Assembly (NCBI RefSeq): GCF_900312675.1
Contig: NZ_OMPC01000001.1
Span: forward strand, 851,633 to 915,632
Length of the DNA stretch: 64,000 bases
Origin: Aliivibrio sp. EL58
Lineage (GTDB): Bacteria; Pseudomonadota; Gammaproteobacteria; Enterobacterales; Vibrionaceae
Reading direction: 5' to 3'
A model generated the notes under the pieces. The model was not told where the DNA came from. It saw only the letters and a program-made list of their open reading frames with translations, and ran no database searches. This document shows, in pieces, positions 18,084 to 26,036 of the stretch (positions within the stretch are counted from its first letter, which is position 1; every line of letters begins with the position of its first letter). Made by a program: the position numbers and the translations under genes.

Positions 18084-19307
18084 TTATAGTGAATAGAAGA
18101 AGTAGATTTGTGATTTCATGCGGATAATAATGCCACGAATCACATCCAAGAAAGCCATGAAGCCAATTGGTTTTTCACCAGATATCCACGCTAAGCCAAC
18201 CGACCCAACAGGAATATCATAGCCTTCACCTTCTTCCAGTTTTAAACGTACAAAGTGGTGCTTGTTATTGACGTTTAAACCTGTGGTTTGGCGTACATTA
18301 GTTTCTCGACCTAATAGATTTCCTTGTGCTTCACCTGTCGCTTCAACAATGCCTTCCACTTCGGCAATAAATACTTTGCCAGGATAAACTGCACTAGAGA
18401 ACTCAGCAGGGCGACCAACCGTGACATTACGTATTGCTTGGTGGTTTACTCGCATCAATACGTACTTCTCATTGGTATACATTTGCATACGTGGAATGGC
18501 ACCAATATATTGACCTTCACGCAGAATAAAGTTTGTTACATAACCATCAGCAGGGGCATAGACTTTAGTGTTGTCTAAATTCCACTGTGCTTGAGCGACG
18601 CTTTCTTTGGCACTTGCAAGCTCACTTTCTTTGGCTTTTACACCTAGCTTTGCGTTATCAAAATCAAGCAATGCTTTCTCATTGGCAAGTTTGGCTTTAT
18701 CTAATTGAGCAACTGCACTGGCTACTTCAATTTCACCGATAGAGACGAGTGTACCTTGTTCATCTAATGCACTTTGAGTAATGGTGTTTTTTACTTTACG
18801 ATTTTGCTCGATATAGCGCTGCAGTGTGAGTTTTTTGTATTTCAAATCTTGGCTTTTTGCTTCAATTTGTTTTTGGCTAACCACGATATCGCTTTCTGAT
18901 GCGGTAATAGCTTGGCGTGCCAATTTCACATTTTGCTGTGCAACTTCAAGGGCGACCTGACTTGCTTCTAAAGAGACCTCTGCTTTATTTAGTGCTATTT
19001 GATATAGCTCATCATCAATTTCATACACTAATTGGCCCTTTGTGATCTCCTGGTTTGGTTTTACGTGGATCTTAGTCACAACGCCTTTAATTTGCGTACT
19101 GGCAGGACGAAGTTGAATGTGTGGTGATTGCACTACAGAGCCGCCAGAAAGATCCATTGGCGTAAAATTAAGTAAGCCCGCCCATACAAATAATAACCAA
19201 GACCCACCGCCAATGTAGGCAAACCCTTGAGTAAACTTATTCCAGGGCATTCCAACCAGACGAAGAAGATAAATAAACAGAGCCCATACCGCTAATCCCT
19301 CAAGCAT
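18084..19307 (-). CDS. YiaV-like membrane-fusion (HlyD-family) protein
   Basis: A 407-residue inner-membrane HlyD-type adaptor. Two N-terminal transmembrane segments (VWALFIYLLRLV and SWLLFVWAGLLNF) precede the biotinyl-lipoyl-like barrel halves (IKGVVTKIHVKPNQEITKG at ~70-90 and YAPADGYVTNFILREGQYI at ~260-280) separated by a long coiled-coil hairpin. It overlaps the YiaW-like gene by 8 bp, the same pairing as E. coli yiaV/yiaW. No transport ATPase or permease is adjacent. Transported substrate unknown. Confidence 0.82.
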   Translation of the reverse strand: MLEGLAVWALFIYLLRLVGMPWNKFTQGFAYIGGGSWLLFVWAGLLNFTPMDLSGGSVVQSPHIQLRPASTQIKGVVTKIHVKPNQEITKGQLVYEIDDELYQIALNKAEVSLEASQVALEVAQQNVKLARQAITASESDIVVSQKQIEAKSQDLKYKKLTLQRYIEQNRKVKNTITQSALDEQGTLVSIGEIEVASAVAQLDKAKLANEKALLDFDNAKLGVKAKESELASAKESVAQAQWNLDNTKVYAPADGYVTNFILREGQYIGAIPRMQMYTNEKYVLMRVNHQAIRNVTVGRPAEFSSAVYPGKVFIAEVEGIVEATGEAQGNLLGRETNVRQTTGLNVNNKHHFVRLKLEEGEGYDIPVGSVGLAWISGEKPIGFMAFLDVIRGIIIRMKSQIYFFYSL

Positions 19308-19671
19308 TGTGATTCTCCTCTTGAGTTGATGCTGTTGTGCCTGTTTCTGTTATTGGTGCTTGTGTCTGTGATGGTGAAGTAGGTTGATGCCAAATATCAC
19401 GAATTTTAATTAATGCTTTTTCTGCATCGACAAAAGCACAAATCACGGCTAAAACCCAGACCCAATGCCAGACAAATCCTATCCAGGTGAGGGCAGTGAT
19501 CAGTCCTATTTGTTGGTGTTGTTTACTGTGTGCTTTGTTGATTGGTAGTTCATGAAGTTTCCAGAAACCATACGCGAGAGCGACAATACTTCCTATCATG
19601 ACGACGCTCGCAGCAATATGCAGCCCAAGATCCTGACCTGATCCAACGAAGGGCATGCTGACTAAACTCAT
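19300..19671 (-). CDS. YiaW-like (DUF3302) inner-membrane protein
   Basis: A 123-residue protein with two or three hydrophobic segments (AASVVMIGSIVALAYGFW and ITALTWIGFVWHWVWVLAVIC) and a Ser/Thr/Gln-rich tail. Its small size, membrane pattern with HELPINKAH between helices, and overlap with the HlyD-type gene match YiaW in E. coli. Function unknown; presumably it partners the YiaV-like adaptor. The family call is by context and pattern. Confidence 0.6.
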   Translation of the reverse strand: MSLVSMPFVGSGQDLGLHIAASVVMIGSIVALAYGFWKLHELPINKAHSKQHQQIGLITALTWIGFVWHWVWVLAVICAFVDAEKALIKIRDIWHQPTSPSQTQAPITETGTTASTQEENHNA

Positions 19672-19797
19672 AAATGATTTACCTTAAATAATAATGAGCA
19701 GTAAGCATGAAGGGTAACTGAGTAATATGTCGATTAAATGGGTTTATATATATCAAAAAATAGATATAAATGATGTATGGAAATATTTGTTTGGTTA

Positions 19798-20808
19798 TTA
19801 AAGTAGTGTTTTCCTGTATTGAACAGGGGTAACACCGTACATACGTTTAAACGCAACAGAAAATGAAGCCATAGTTTTATAGCCAACTCGTTGTGCAATT
19901 TCTTGCATAGATAAATCACTACCCATTAATGCGATAGCCTCATCACAAATGCTGTGGTGGACAATATCGGTAAAGGCAATGCTTTGGTCTTGTAAGCGAC
20001 GTTGAAGCGTAAGTGGCTTCATCCCCATTTTTTGGGCGACAAACTCAAGCGTAGGATAACCAAAAAATAAGGCATATTTAGTGAGTTCAAATACCACTTT
20101 TAACGTATCTTGAGGCTGTGGAATAAGCATATAACTCATCGCTTGTTCTACGGTAAATGCCTTCACTTGTGATGTTGGTAGCTTAAAACGGCGAGGGCAA
20201 GTGATGTCTTTAACGGGAAACCAGACTTGAGTATTTGGACTGTTCCACACGATAGGGCAGTTAAATATAGCTTCGATTTCTCCTGTTTTACCAATCATGT
20301 TACCTGATAAGTGAATGGCGACGGGTTGATAGTCGTCGCCATGGAACAGTTTTAATAATCGAACGAATGATCCCGCCGCCAAAATACTCTCATGGATGCG
20401 AGCTTGAGGAAGCATTGTTGGCGTTAAAATTCGCCATTTTGCAATCGAGCCGCTCAGTAGCATATTGACCTGCACCCCAGACTGAAGGGCATTATGTATG
20501 GTATTCATACGCTTGATTGCCATACCCAAATTGGTCGAGCTTGCTAGTAACTGCACAAAAGGGCCAAACTGTTTCAAACTGTCTGATTGTGTCAACTTTG
20601 CTGTATAAGCTGGATCTTGGGTTAATAATTCAATTTTACAGAGTAGCGCTTCGAGATCGCTTAATGGCATCAATTTTAGTTGATAATCAAATAAGTGAGG
20701 AGGCATATCAAAATCGGCATAGGTTAAACCATAATATTTCATAGCATGGTCTATCAGCATTTTTGCACTATGCACTCGCACGAGATAAGTTGCGTTTGGT
20801 TTAGCCAT
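19798..20808 (-). CDS. AraC-family transcriptional regulator
   Basis: A 336-residue regulator with an N-terminal arabinose-binding-like (Arabinose_bd) domain of the OruR/ArgR-like AraC group and a C-terminal double HTH (TLEFVAQKMGMKPLTLQRRLQDQSI and LSMQEIAQRVGYKTMASFSVAFKRMYGVTPVQYRK). It lies upstream of the yiaW/yiaV-like pair in the same direction and divergent from the YhcH-like gene. Either could be its target. Confidence 0.88.
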   Translation of the reverse strand: MAKPNATYLVRVHSAKMLIDHAMKYYGLTYADFDMPPHLFDYQLKLMPLSDLEALLCKIELLTQDPAYTAKLTQSDSLKQFGPFVQLLASSTNLGMAIKRMNTIHNALQSGVQVNMLLSGSIAKWRILTPTMLPQARIHESILAAGSFVRLLKLFHGDDYQPVAIHLSGNMIGKTGEIEAIFNCPIVWNSPNTQVWFPVKDITCPRRFKLPTSQVKAFTVEQAMSYMLIPQPQDTLKVVFELTKYALFFGYPTLEFVAQKMGMKPLTLQRRLQDQSIAFTDIVHHSICDEAIALMGSDLSMQEIAQRVGYKTMASFSVAFKRMYGVTPVQYRKTLL

Positions 20809-20912
20809 GAAGCCTCATTAAAAGTCACTTTTAAACAGCATTATATCTTACTGATATCAATATCTCATGCTACTATTTTTAACTTCATAATCGATATCAT
20901 TGAGAGGCTATT

Positions 20913-21383
20913 TTGTTTAAAGGTAAATGGAGTGACGATATTCAAGGGGCTGCATTACACCCTGTTATCATTGAGATTATTCAGAAAGTAAAAGAGCAAA
21001 CGGCCAACAATACAGAGGTTGGGAATTACCCATTATCTTATGATGAGTCGGTGTATTTTATTGTTGATGATAAAACCGAGTTAAGAGAAAAACGTCGCTC
21101 TGAAATTCATCATAAATACCTTGATGTACAATTGATATTAGAAGGCACAGAAACCTTTGGATACAGTGACTATCCGTTACTGTCGATTGAAGATGACTAT
21201 CTTGCAGAGAAAGACATTGCTTTTAGCAACGACGTGAAAGATGAGCAATTTGTAACGTTAGAAGCTGGTGAGTTTATTGTCTTTAATCCTAAGCAACCGC
21301 ATCGCCCATTGGTTGCTGTTGATGATAAGCCAGCAGCGGTGAAGAAGCTGATCATTAAAGTGAACAGTGCGCTGTTGATGTAG
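20913..21383 (+). CDS. YhcH/YjgK/YiaL-family protein
   Basis: A 156-residue protein of the YhcH/YiaL (DUF386) family, a cupin-like beta-sandwich. Recognisable features are the EIHHKYLDVQLILEGTE stretch and FIVFNPKQPHRPLVA near the C-terminus. Relatives occur in sialic acid and sugar acid operons, possibly as mutarotases or sugar isomerases. The start is a TTG at 20913 with GAGAGG five bases upstream; no ATG fits. No sugar catabolism genes are adjacent, so the substrate is not predictable. Confidence 0.85.
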   Translation: MFKGKWSDDIQGAALHPVIIEIIQKVKEQTANNTEVGNYPLSYDESVYFIVDDKTELREKRRSEIHHKYLDVQLILEGTETFGYSDYPLLSIEDDYLAEKDIAFSNDVKDEQFVTLEAGEFIVFNPKQPHRPLVAVDDKPAAVKKLIIKVNSALLM

Positions 21384-22213
21384 TTGTATTCAAGAAATAT
21401 TACTTCAGGTAAATAATTTATATCACCATAGCTCTATTTTTTAGACATATAAATAAAATGCACCTTACTGAGCAGTAATGAACGTTCAGCAAGGTGTTAA
21501 GTGCGAAATGAACGCGATAACAATAATAGAGAACTGTAGAATGAGGAGTAATTAACGATAGTGTACAGTTTTTAGACTAAGTAAAAATTAGAAAACTGAT
21601 GCCAGAGTTATATTTTTATAGAATTTATGAATTGAAAAATAGATTATATTAGGCAGAAATGTTGAGGGGATTATACCGTAATCTTCCTTTGAAATAGAAA
21701 GGTGATAATGAATATTGAGAGTTGCTTATATTGGTTTCCATGTGGTTATCTTGGCTTATTGGTTGGATCTTACAGCTTAATAGACAACTGACTCTCTTAT
21801 CTATTCTATACCAAAGTGTATCGGTTATGGTGGGAGCTAAGAGCTACTTTTGAAATAGAAAATTGATGACGAATATTGAGAGTCGCTTGTATGTATTAAT
21901 TACTGAATTTATTGATTATTTTTAAAATAAAAGAGTGTTAATTAATTGAAAAGGAAAGTAAAAAATTCATTGTCTTTATCGGTTAGCATTTATGATGTAT
22001 TTGTTTACTATCAATAAATGTAGCATGTTAGTATTTACTTACTGTTTTTTTAAATTCGTTACTTATCCACAGCGCTCTCTTTATTTCCGACTTGCTCCCT
22101 TATCAAATCGTGGTACCGTATTATTACTAGCCCATTGAGTCTATATATTATATAGAGTTATAGCTATGGTTATATAGGATATTTAATTTTGATTAATTGA
22201 CGTAGGAAGTAAC
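21384..22213. other. 830-bp stretch with no gene; hairpin and direct repeat
   Basis: No convincing coding frame on either strand. A hairpin CACCTTACTGA / TCAGCAAGGTG lies at about 21461-21496 and could terminate the YhcH-like transcript. A 40-bp segment at 21688-21727 recurs at 21849-21888. The second half is very AT-rich and would hold the promoter of the following gene. Confidence 0.6.
21688..21888. repeat. Pair of 40-bp imperfect direct repeats
   Basis: Copy 1 at 21688-21727 and copy 2 at 21849-21888 agree at about 35 of 40 positions (both start TTTGAAATAGAAA and end with ATTGAGAG[TC][TC]GCTT-like sequence). They are 161 bp apart in non-coding DNA. They may be regulatory repeats or the remains of a duplicated element. 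Confidence 0.6.
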
Positions 22214-22708
22214 ATGAATAACCAGACATCCATTTACCAATCTACAGATTTAAACGAACAGTTAATGTCTGGAAAAAATGAAAAGAATGCAAAAATAGTA
22301 AATCCCAAGACAGGTAAATTATCTTTTGGAAGAGTGCCGGATAATAATAATGATATACCAAGTGGTGATATTTATTTAAAACTCGGCCTTATGGGAAGAG
22401 GGTTTAAAAGGTATGGCGCATTTGGTGCAAGGCATATCTGGGAAAAACATAACGTAGATTTATGTATTCCAAAACAAGAGATGTTGCCTCAGATTATCGC
22501 GGATATGTTGGTAGAGGGTACTAATGTTTTGGTTAACTTTGCTATTAAAAATAACAAGAGACCTGTAGTTCTAAATACAAAATTAGGCCGTGTTGCTCTT
22601 GAGCCAGAAATGAAGGCTGGTAAAACGTATTATAGTATTGTCTCTGCGTATGGTAACAAAAATGCACCAGGTACCGTCATTGGGACATTAAAAAGCCCAA
22701 TCGAATAA
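22214..22708 (+). CDS. Orphan protein resembling BECR-fold (phage-type) nucleases
   Basis: A 164-residue protein preceded by TAGGAAG at good spacing. The N-terminal 50 residues look unstructured. The rest shows GFKRYGAFGARHIWEKHN (H74, K78, H79), R116, then a beta-rich end YYSIVSAYGNKNAPGTVIGTL (Y139-Y147). This order - an RHIW-x-KH helix, a basic middle and a final [ST]-x-Y strand with GT.IGTL - resembles the Barnase/EndoU/ColicinE5-D/RelE-like nuclease domains found at the ends of phage head proteins and polymorphic toxins. No signal peptide and no obvious immunity gene next to it. Function is inference; the gene itself looks real. Confidence 0.6.
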   Translation: MNNQTSIYQSTDLNEQLMSGKNEKNAKIVNPKTGKLSFGRVPDNNNDIPSGDIYLKLGLMGRGFKRYGAFGARHIWEKHNVDLCIPKQEMLPQIIADMLVEGTNVLVNFAIKNNKRPVVLNTKLGRVALEPEMKAGKTYYSIVSAYGNKNAPGTVIGTLKSPIE

Positions 22709-22718
22709 TCGATTGGGC
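22690..22718 (-). terminator. Hairpin terminator overlapping the end of the BECR-like gene
   Basis: GCCCAATCGA (22695-22704) and TCGATTGGGC (22709-22718) form a perfect 10-bp stem whose loop contains the TAA stop of the upstream gene. Five A residues at 22690-22694 supply the T tract on the minus strand, so it would stop hcr read-through. The 22719-22995 stretch holds no gene. Confidence 0.65.
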
Positions 22719-22995
22719 AAATTAGTAATAGCGCGTGGCTTCTCTTTAGCTCTAGGGGTCAGAGAACACAATAATTGTGTAGCTATTAAACAAGCTATCC
22801 CAGTTAAGCTTGGTGACTCTACTTATAGATAACATAATCTGGGGAGTTAACTATAAAAGCCCTTTCACGTAGTTAGTTTATGCCGTATTTTTTTTTAATG
22901 CAATAATTTGATGTAATAGAATCATTTTTGATGCCTATCTGAATCTTATACTGCTCCTAAAAGCACCATGGTATGTTTACAGAATAAGACTTATT

Positions 22996-24027
22996 TTAAA
23001 CCAAACTCACTTCAACATCGCTCTGCACTTGGCTTGAACACGCAAGCGTATACCCTTGAGCAATATCTTCTTCGCTTAAGGTTTCAGTGCTGGTTCGGCT
23101 TACTTCGCCTTTCTCTACTTTACATTTACATGAGCCACACATACCACTGCGACAAGCGATAATAATAGGAACACCACTCTCTTCTAATACGTCAGCAAGG
23201 GTTGCGCCTTTATCGATTTCTTTTGATACACCAAAAGCAGGGACTTCAAATTGCACTACGCCAGTGTTTCCTGCTGTTTCTGTTACTTCGGCTTCAATTG
23301 GGGTAAAGCTTTCTTGGAAGAAGTGCGCCATATCTAAACCAAGGTTTTCTACATTGGCTTTCATGTCTTGCATAAATAAGTTAGGACCACATAAGTAAAC
23401 CGTGCGCTCGTTGATATCAGGACAAAGGGTATGTAACCACTCTTGATCTAGGCGTCCTTGTGGGTGAATTGTCTCTGTATTATCTTTTAATAACAGCTTT
23501 AAATGAAAGTTGGCGTGAGTCTCATGTAGCAGCTCAAGTTCTTCAAAAAAGATGGTCTGTTCTTTGTTTTTTGCCATGTGAATAAAGGTAATATCGATCT
23601 CAATATCTTGAGCTATCCATGATTTCGCTATCGACATAACTGGTGTAATGCCACAACCAGCACTTAATAACGCGACTTTTTTTCTTGGCTTGCAATCGAT
23701 TGAGTTGAATGGACCTGTAGGTGCTAAAACGGCAACCTCGTCCCCTTCACTTAGTTGATCAATTAAGTAGTTTGATACCTTCCCACCTTCCACGCGTTTA
23801 ATGGTTAATTGTAGAAAATCTTGATTTGGCATTGAGCTGATAGAGTAGGCGCGATATTCCATCTTTCCTTCAATTTCAATACCGACACTAATAAATTGAC
23901 CCGGTTTAAAATCAAAGCTTTCTTGGTGTTGGTTTGTTAGTTGTAAGCTAATGGTATCAGTGGTTTCAAACCATTTTTTATTACAGCGAAGTTGAACAGG
24001 GGTTGTTGGCCAAATAAATTGTGTCAT
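22996..24027 (-). CDS. hcr: NADH oxidoreductase Hcr (electron donor to Hcp)
   Basis: A 343-residue three-domain reductase. FAD-binding barrel with RAYSISS near residue 60, NAD-binding domain (LLSAGCGITPVMSIA near 110), and a C-terminal plant-type [2Fe-2S] ferredoxin domain with CRSGMCGSCKCKVEKG and a final ACSSQ cysteine. It passes electrons from NADH to the hybrid-cluster protein. It follows hcp in the same direction after a 107-bp gap containing a terminator-like hairpin. Confidence 0.92.
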   Translation of the reverse strand: MTQFIWPTTPVQLRCNKKWFETTDTISLQLTNQHQESFDFKPGQFISVGIEIEGKMEYRAYSISSMPNQDFLQLTIKRVEGGKVSNYLIDQLSEGDEVAVLAPTGPFNSIDCKPRKKVALLSAGCGITPVMSIAKSWIAQDIEIDITFIHMAKNKEQTIFFEELELLHETHANFHLKLLLKDNTETIHPQGRLDQEWLHTLCPDINERTVYLCGPNLFMQDMKANVENLGLDMAHFFQESFTPIEAEVTETAGNTGVVQFEVPAFGVSKEIDKGATLADVLEESGVPIIIACRSGMCGSCKCKVEKGEVSRTSTETLSEEDIAQGYTLACSSQVQSDVEVSLV

Positions 24028-24084
24028 ATTGGTTCTCTATTACTTAGAAGTTATTGGTCAAATGTTATTGCTCGTTTTATAGCG

Positions 24085-24111
24085 AAAAATGCCCCAGATA
24101 AACTGAGGCAT
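24085..24111 (-). terminator. Terminator-like hairpin between hcp and hcr
   Basis: On the minus strand the sequence 24111-24090 folds as ATGCCTCAG / CTGGGGCAT (one G-U pair) and is followed by TTTTT (24089-24085). It lies downstream of the hcp stop and upstream of hcr, so it may act as a partial terminator that lowers hcr relative to hcp. Confidence 0.65.
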
Positions 24112-24134
24112 AGATTAAGACTAATAAACGTCGA

Positions 24135-25796
24135 TTACGCAGTTAAGATCGTTTTTAGATCTTCTTCAACTGTCGTGATACTACGCATATCAAACTTATC
24201 TTGAATGATAGCAAGCAGGTTATCAGTTAAGAACGCAGGCGCTGTTGGGCCTGTGTAAATACCTTTAACACCAAGAGCGAATAGAGTTAGTAGGATAACA
24301 ATCGCTTTTTGTTCAAACCACGAAAGTACCAGCGTTAATGGAAGTTCGTTAATGCCACAATCAAACTCATCAGCGAGTGCAAGTGCGAGTTGAATCGCTG
24401 AGTAAGCATCGTTACATTGACCAACATCCAATAAACGCGGGATACCATTAATATCGCCGAATTCATTTTTGTTAAAACGGAATTTACCACAAGCAAGTGT
24501 TAAAATTACTGAATCTTCAGGTGCTTGAGCTGTGAAATCTGTGTAGTAGCTACGTTCTGATTTGTCCCCATCACAACCACCAACAAGGAAGAAGTGATTG
24601 ATGTTACCTTCTTTAACTTGCTCAATAACCGCAGGCGCAGCAGCCATTAGTGCGTTACGACCAAATCCAACCGTGATCATTTGCTCGATTTCGTTATGCT
24701 TAAAGCCTTCTTGCGCTAATGCACAATCAACAACCGCTGTGAAATCGTCACCTTCTAAGTGAGCAACACCAGGCCAGCCTACGATGCTACGAGTAAATAG
24801 ACGATCTGCGTATTGACCTACATTTGGGTTTAATAGACAGTTTGATGTCATTACGATAGCACCAGGGAAGTTAGCAAATTCTTTTTGCTGGTTCTGCCAT
24901 GCGCTGCCGTAGTTACCTACAAGGTGAGGGTATTTTTTAAGTTCAGGGTAAGAGTGAGCAGGAAGCATTTCACCGTTAGTATAAACGTTGATGCCTTTGC
25001 CTTCCGTTTGTTGAAGGATTTTCTCTAAGTCATGTAAGTCGTGACCAGAAACCAGAATGCATTTACCTTCAATAGTTTTTACGTTTACTTGTGAAGGCTC
25101 TGGGTGACCAAATGTTTTTGTTTCACCCGCATCTAGCATTTCCATTACACGGTAGTTCATTAGGCCAATTTTCATTGAACAATCTAATAACTCACCAAGC
25201 TCACTAGGATCAGTGCCTAACCACGCCATGATTTCATGATATTCAGCAAATACAGCATCATCAGTTTGACCAAGAACTCGAGCGTGCTCCATGTAAGCAG
25301 CTGCGCCTTTTAAGCCGTAAAGACAAAGTAGGCGTAGGCCAATTACATCTTCATGTTGCGATTCGTGACCACGGTTAACCGCGGCTTGTGGTGCTAATGC
25401 GATAAGTTCTTCTGCATTAGTTGGTAAATCAAATAAGGCGGCAGGAGAAAGTTCAGATAGTTCGGTATTGCTAAGAAGAGCCGCAGCGCGAATTTGTTCT
25501 TCTAATTGCTTTTTGTAAGCGTGTGCTTGCAGTGCGAATTCGATAACACGCTCAGGGTCGAAGTTAACGTTAGTTAGTGTTGCGAAGAAGGCTTTTGGCG
25601 CCCATTGGTCGATCTCATCAATCACAACGTTTACTTTACGGCCTTGCTCTGCCCAGAAAGAAACACCTTGTAATGCGTAAACTAGAATATCTTGTAAGTC
25701 AGATACTTCAGCTGTTTTACCACACATACCTTGTGCAAAAGAACAGCCTTTCGTTGTTGGTGTTTGAATTGTTTGTTCACATTGGATACAGAACAT
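24135..25796 (-). CDS. hcp: Hydroxylamine reductase / hybrid-cluster protein Hcp
   Basis: A 553-residue hybrid-cluster protein. N-terminal cysteines C3, C6, C18 and C25 follow CX2CX11CX6C, the class II pattern of enterobacterial Hcp that holds a [2Fe-2S] cluster. Hybrid-cluster ligands are visible in [28 protein letters not shown] and [10 protein letters not shown]. Hcp reduces NO or hydroxylamine and protects against nitrosative stress, taking electrons from Hcr. The frame is open to 25832, but ATG 25796 (MFCIQCEQ) with a GGAG upstream is the start. A sigma-54 promoter and NorR-type sites lie upstream. Confidence 0.95.
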   Translation of the reverse strand: MFCIQCEQTIQTPTTKGCSFAQGMCGKTAEVSDLQDILVYALQGVSFWAEQGRKVNVVIDEIDQWAPKAFFATLTNVNFDPERVIEFALQAHAYKKQLEEQIRAAALLSNTELSELSPAALFDLPTNAEELIALAPQAAVNRGHESQHEDVIGLRLLCLYGLKGAAAYMEHARVLGQTDDAVFAEYHEIMAWLGTDPSELGELLDCSMKIGLMNYRVMEMLDAGETKTFGHPEPSQVNVKTIEGKCILVSGHDLHDLEKILQQTEGKGINVYTNGEMLPAHSYPELKKYPHLVGNYGSAWQNQQKEFANFPGAIVMTSNCLLNPNVGQYADRLFTRSIVGWPGVAHLEGDDFTAVVDCALAQEGFKHNEIEQMITVGFGRNALMAAAPAVIEQVKEGNINHFFLVGGCDGDKSERSYYTDFTAQAPEDSVILTLACGKFRFNKNEFGDINGIPRLLDVGQCNDAYSAIQLALALADEFDCGINELPLTLVLSWFEQKAIVILLTLFALGVKGIYTGPTAPAFLTDNLLAIIQDKFDMRSITTVEEDLKTILTA

Positions 25797-25917
25797 AGTT
25801 GGAACTCCAGTCATTGAATACATATTGTTCAAATCACGTCAGTTCAGTGCGTTCTATCCTTGTGGAATAGATTGCTGAACTCATCTCGATTTGAATCGAC
25901 ATTGATGAGCTCTCTAT

Positions 25918-25933
25918 TGCATAGGGTGTGCCA
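25918..25933 (-). promoter_or_regulatory. Sigma-54 promoter of hcp
   Basis: On the minus strand this reads TGGCACACCCTATGCA, which matches the -24/-12 consensus TGGCAC-N5-TTGC with one mismatch and the exact spacing between GG and GC. It is about 120 bp upstream of the hcp start, and the adjacent regulator NorR is a sigma-54 activator. Confidence 0.8.
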
Positions 25934-25966
25934 ATTTTAAGTTATTGATTTTATTGTCGTTAATTT

Positions 25967-26023
25967 GTATTTGAAATCGATTTGATGTATTTATTACATC
26001 GAGGTTGTTGTAATAAATACATC
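25967..26023. promoter_or_regulatory. NorR-type enhancer sites upstream of hcp
   Basis: NorR sites follow GT-N7-AC. Two matches are clear: 25987-25997 inside the palindrome GATGTATTTATTACATC (25984-26000), and 26010-26020 (GTAATAAATAC followed by ATC). A degenerate third (GT-N7-AT) sits at 25967-25977. The three centres are about 20 and 23 bp apart and lie 65-110 bp upstream of the predicted start point, as expected for enhancers of a sigma-54 promoter. NsrR is an alternative for the palindromic site. Confidence 0.65.
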
Positions 26024-26036
26024 GCCGGATCATATT

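Noticed and set aside
19734-19919. 61-codon frame overlapping the end of the AraC gene
   Set aside because: It is antisense or out of frame with a strong AraC HTH and has no family signal.
22063-22071. Perfect DnaA box TTATCCACA in the gene desert
   Set aside because: A single 9-mer is expected by chance about once per two windows of this size. No other DnaA boxes, 13-mer repeats or replication gene lie nearby, so it is not called an origin.
23087-23398. 103-codon plus-strand frame across the hcr gene
   Set aside because: It is antisense to the ferredoxin domain of Hcr, has no ribosome site and looks like a chance frame.
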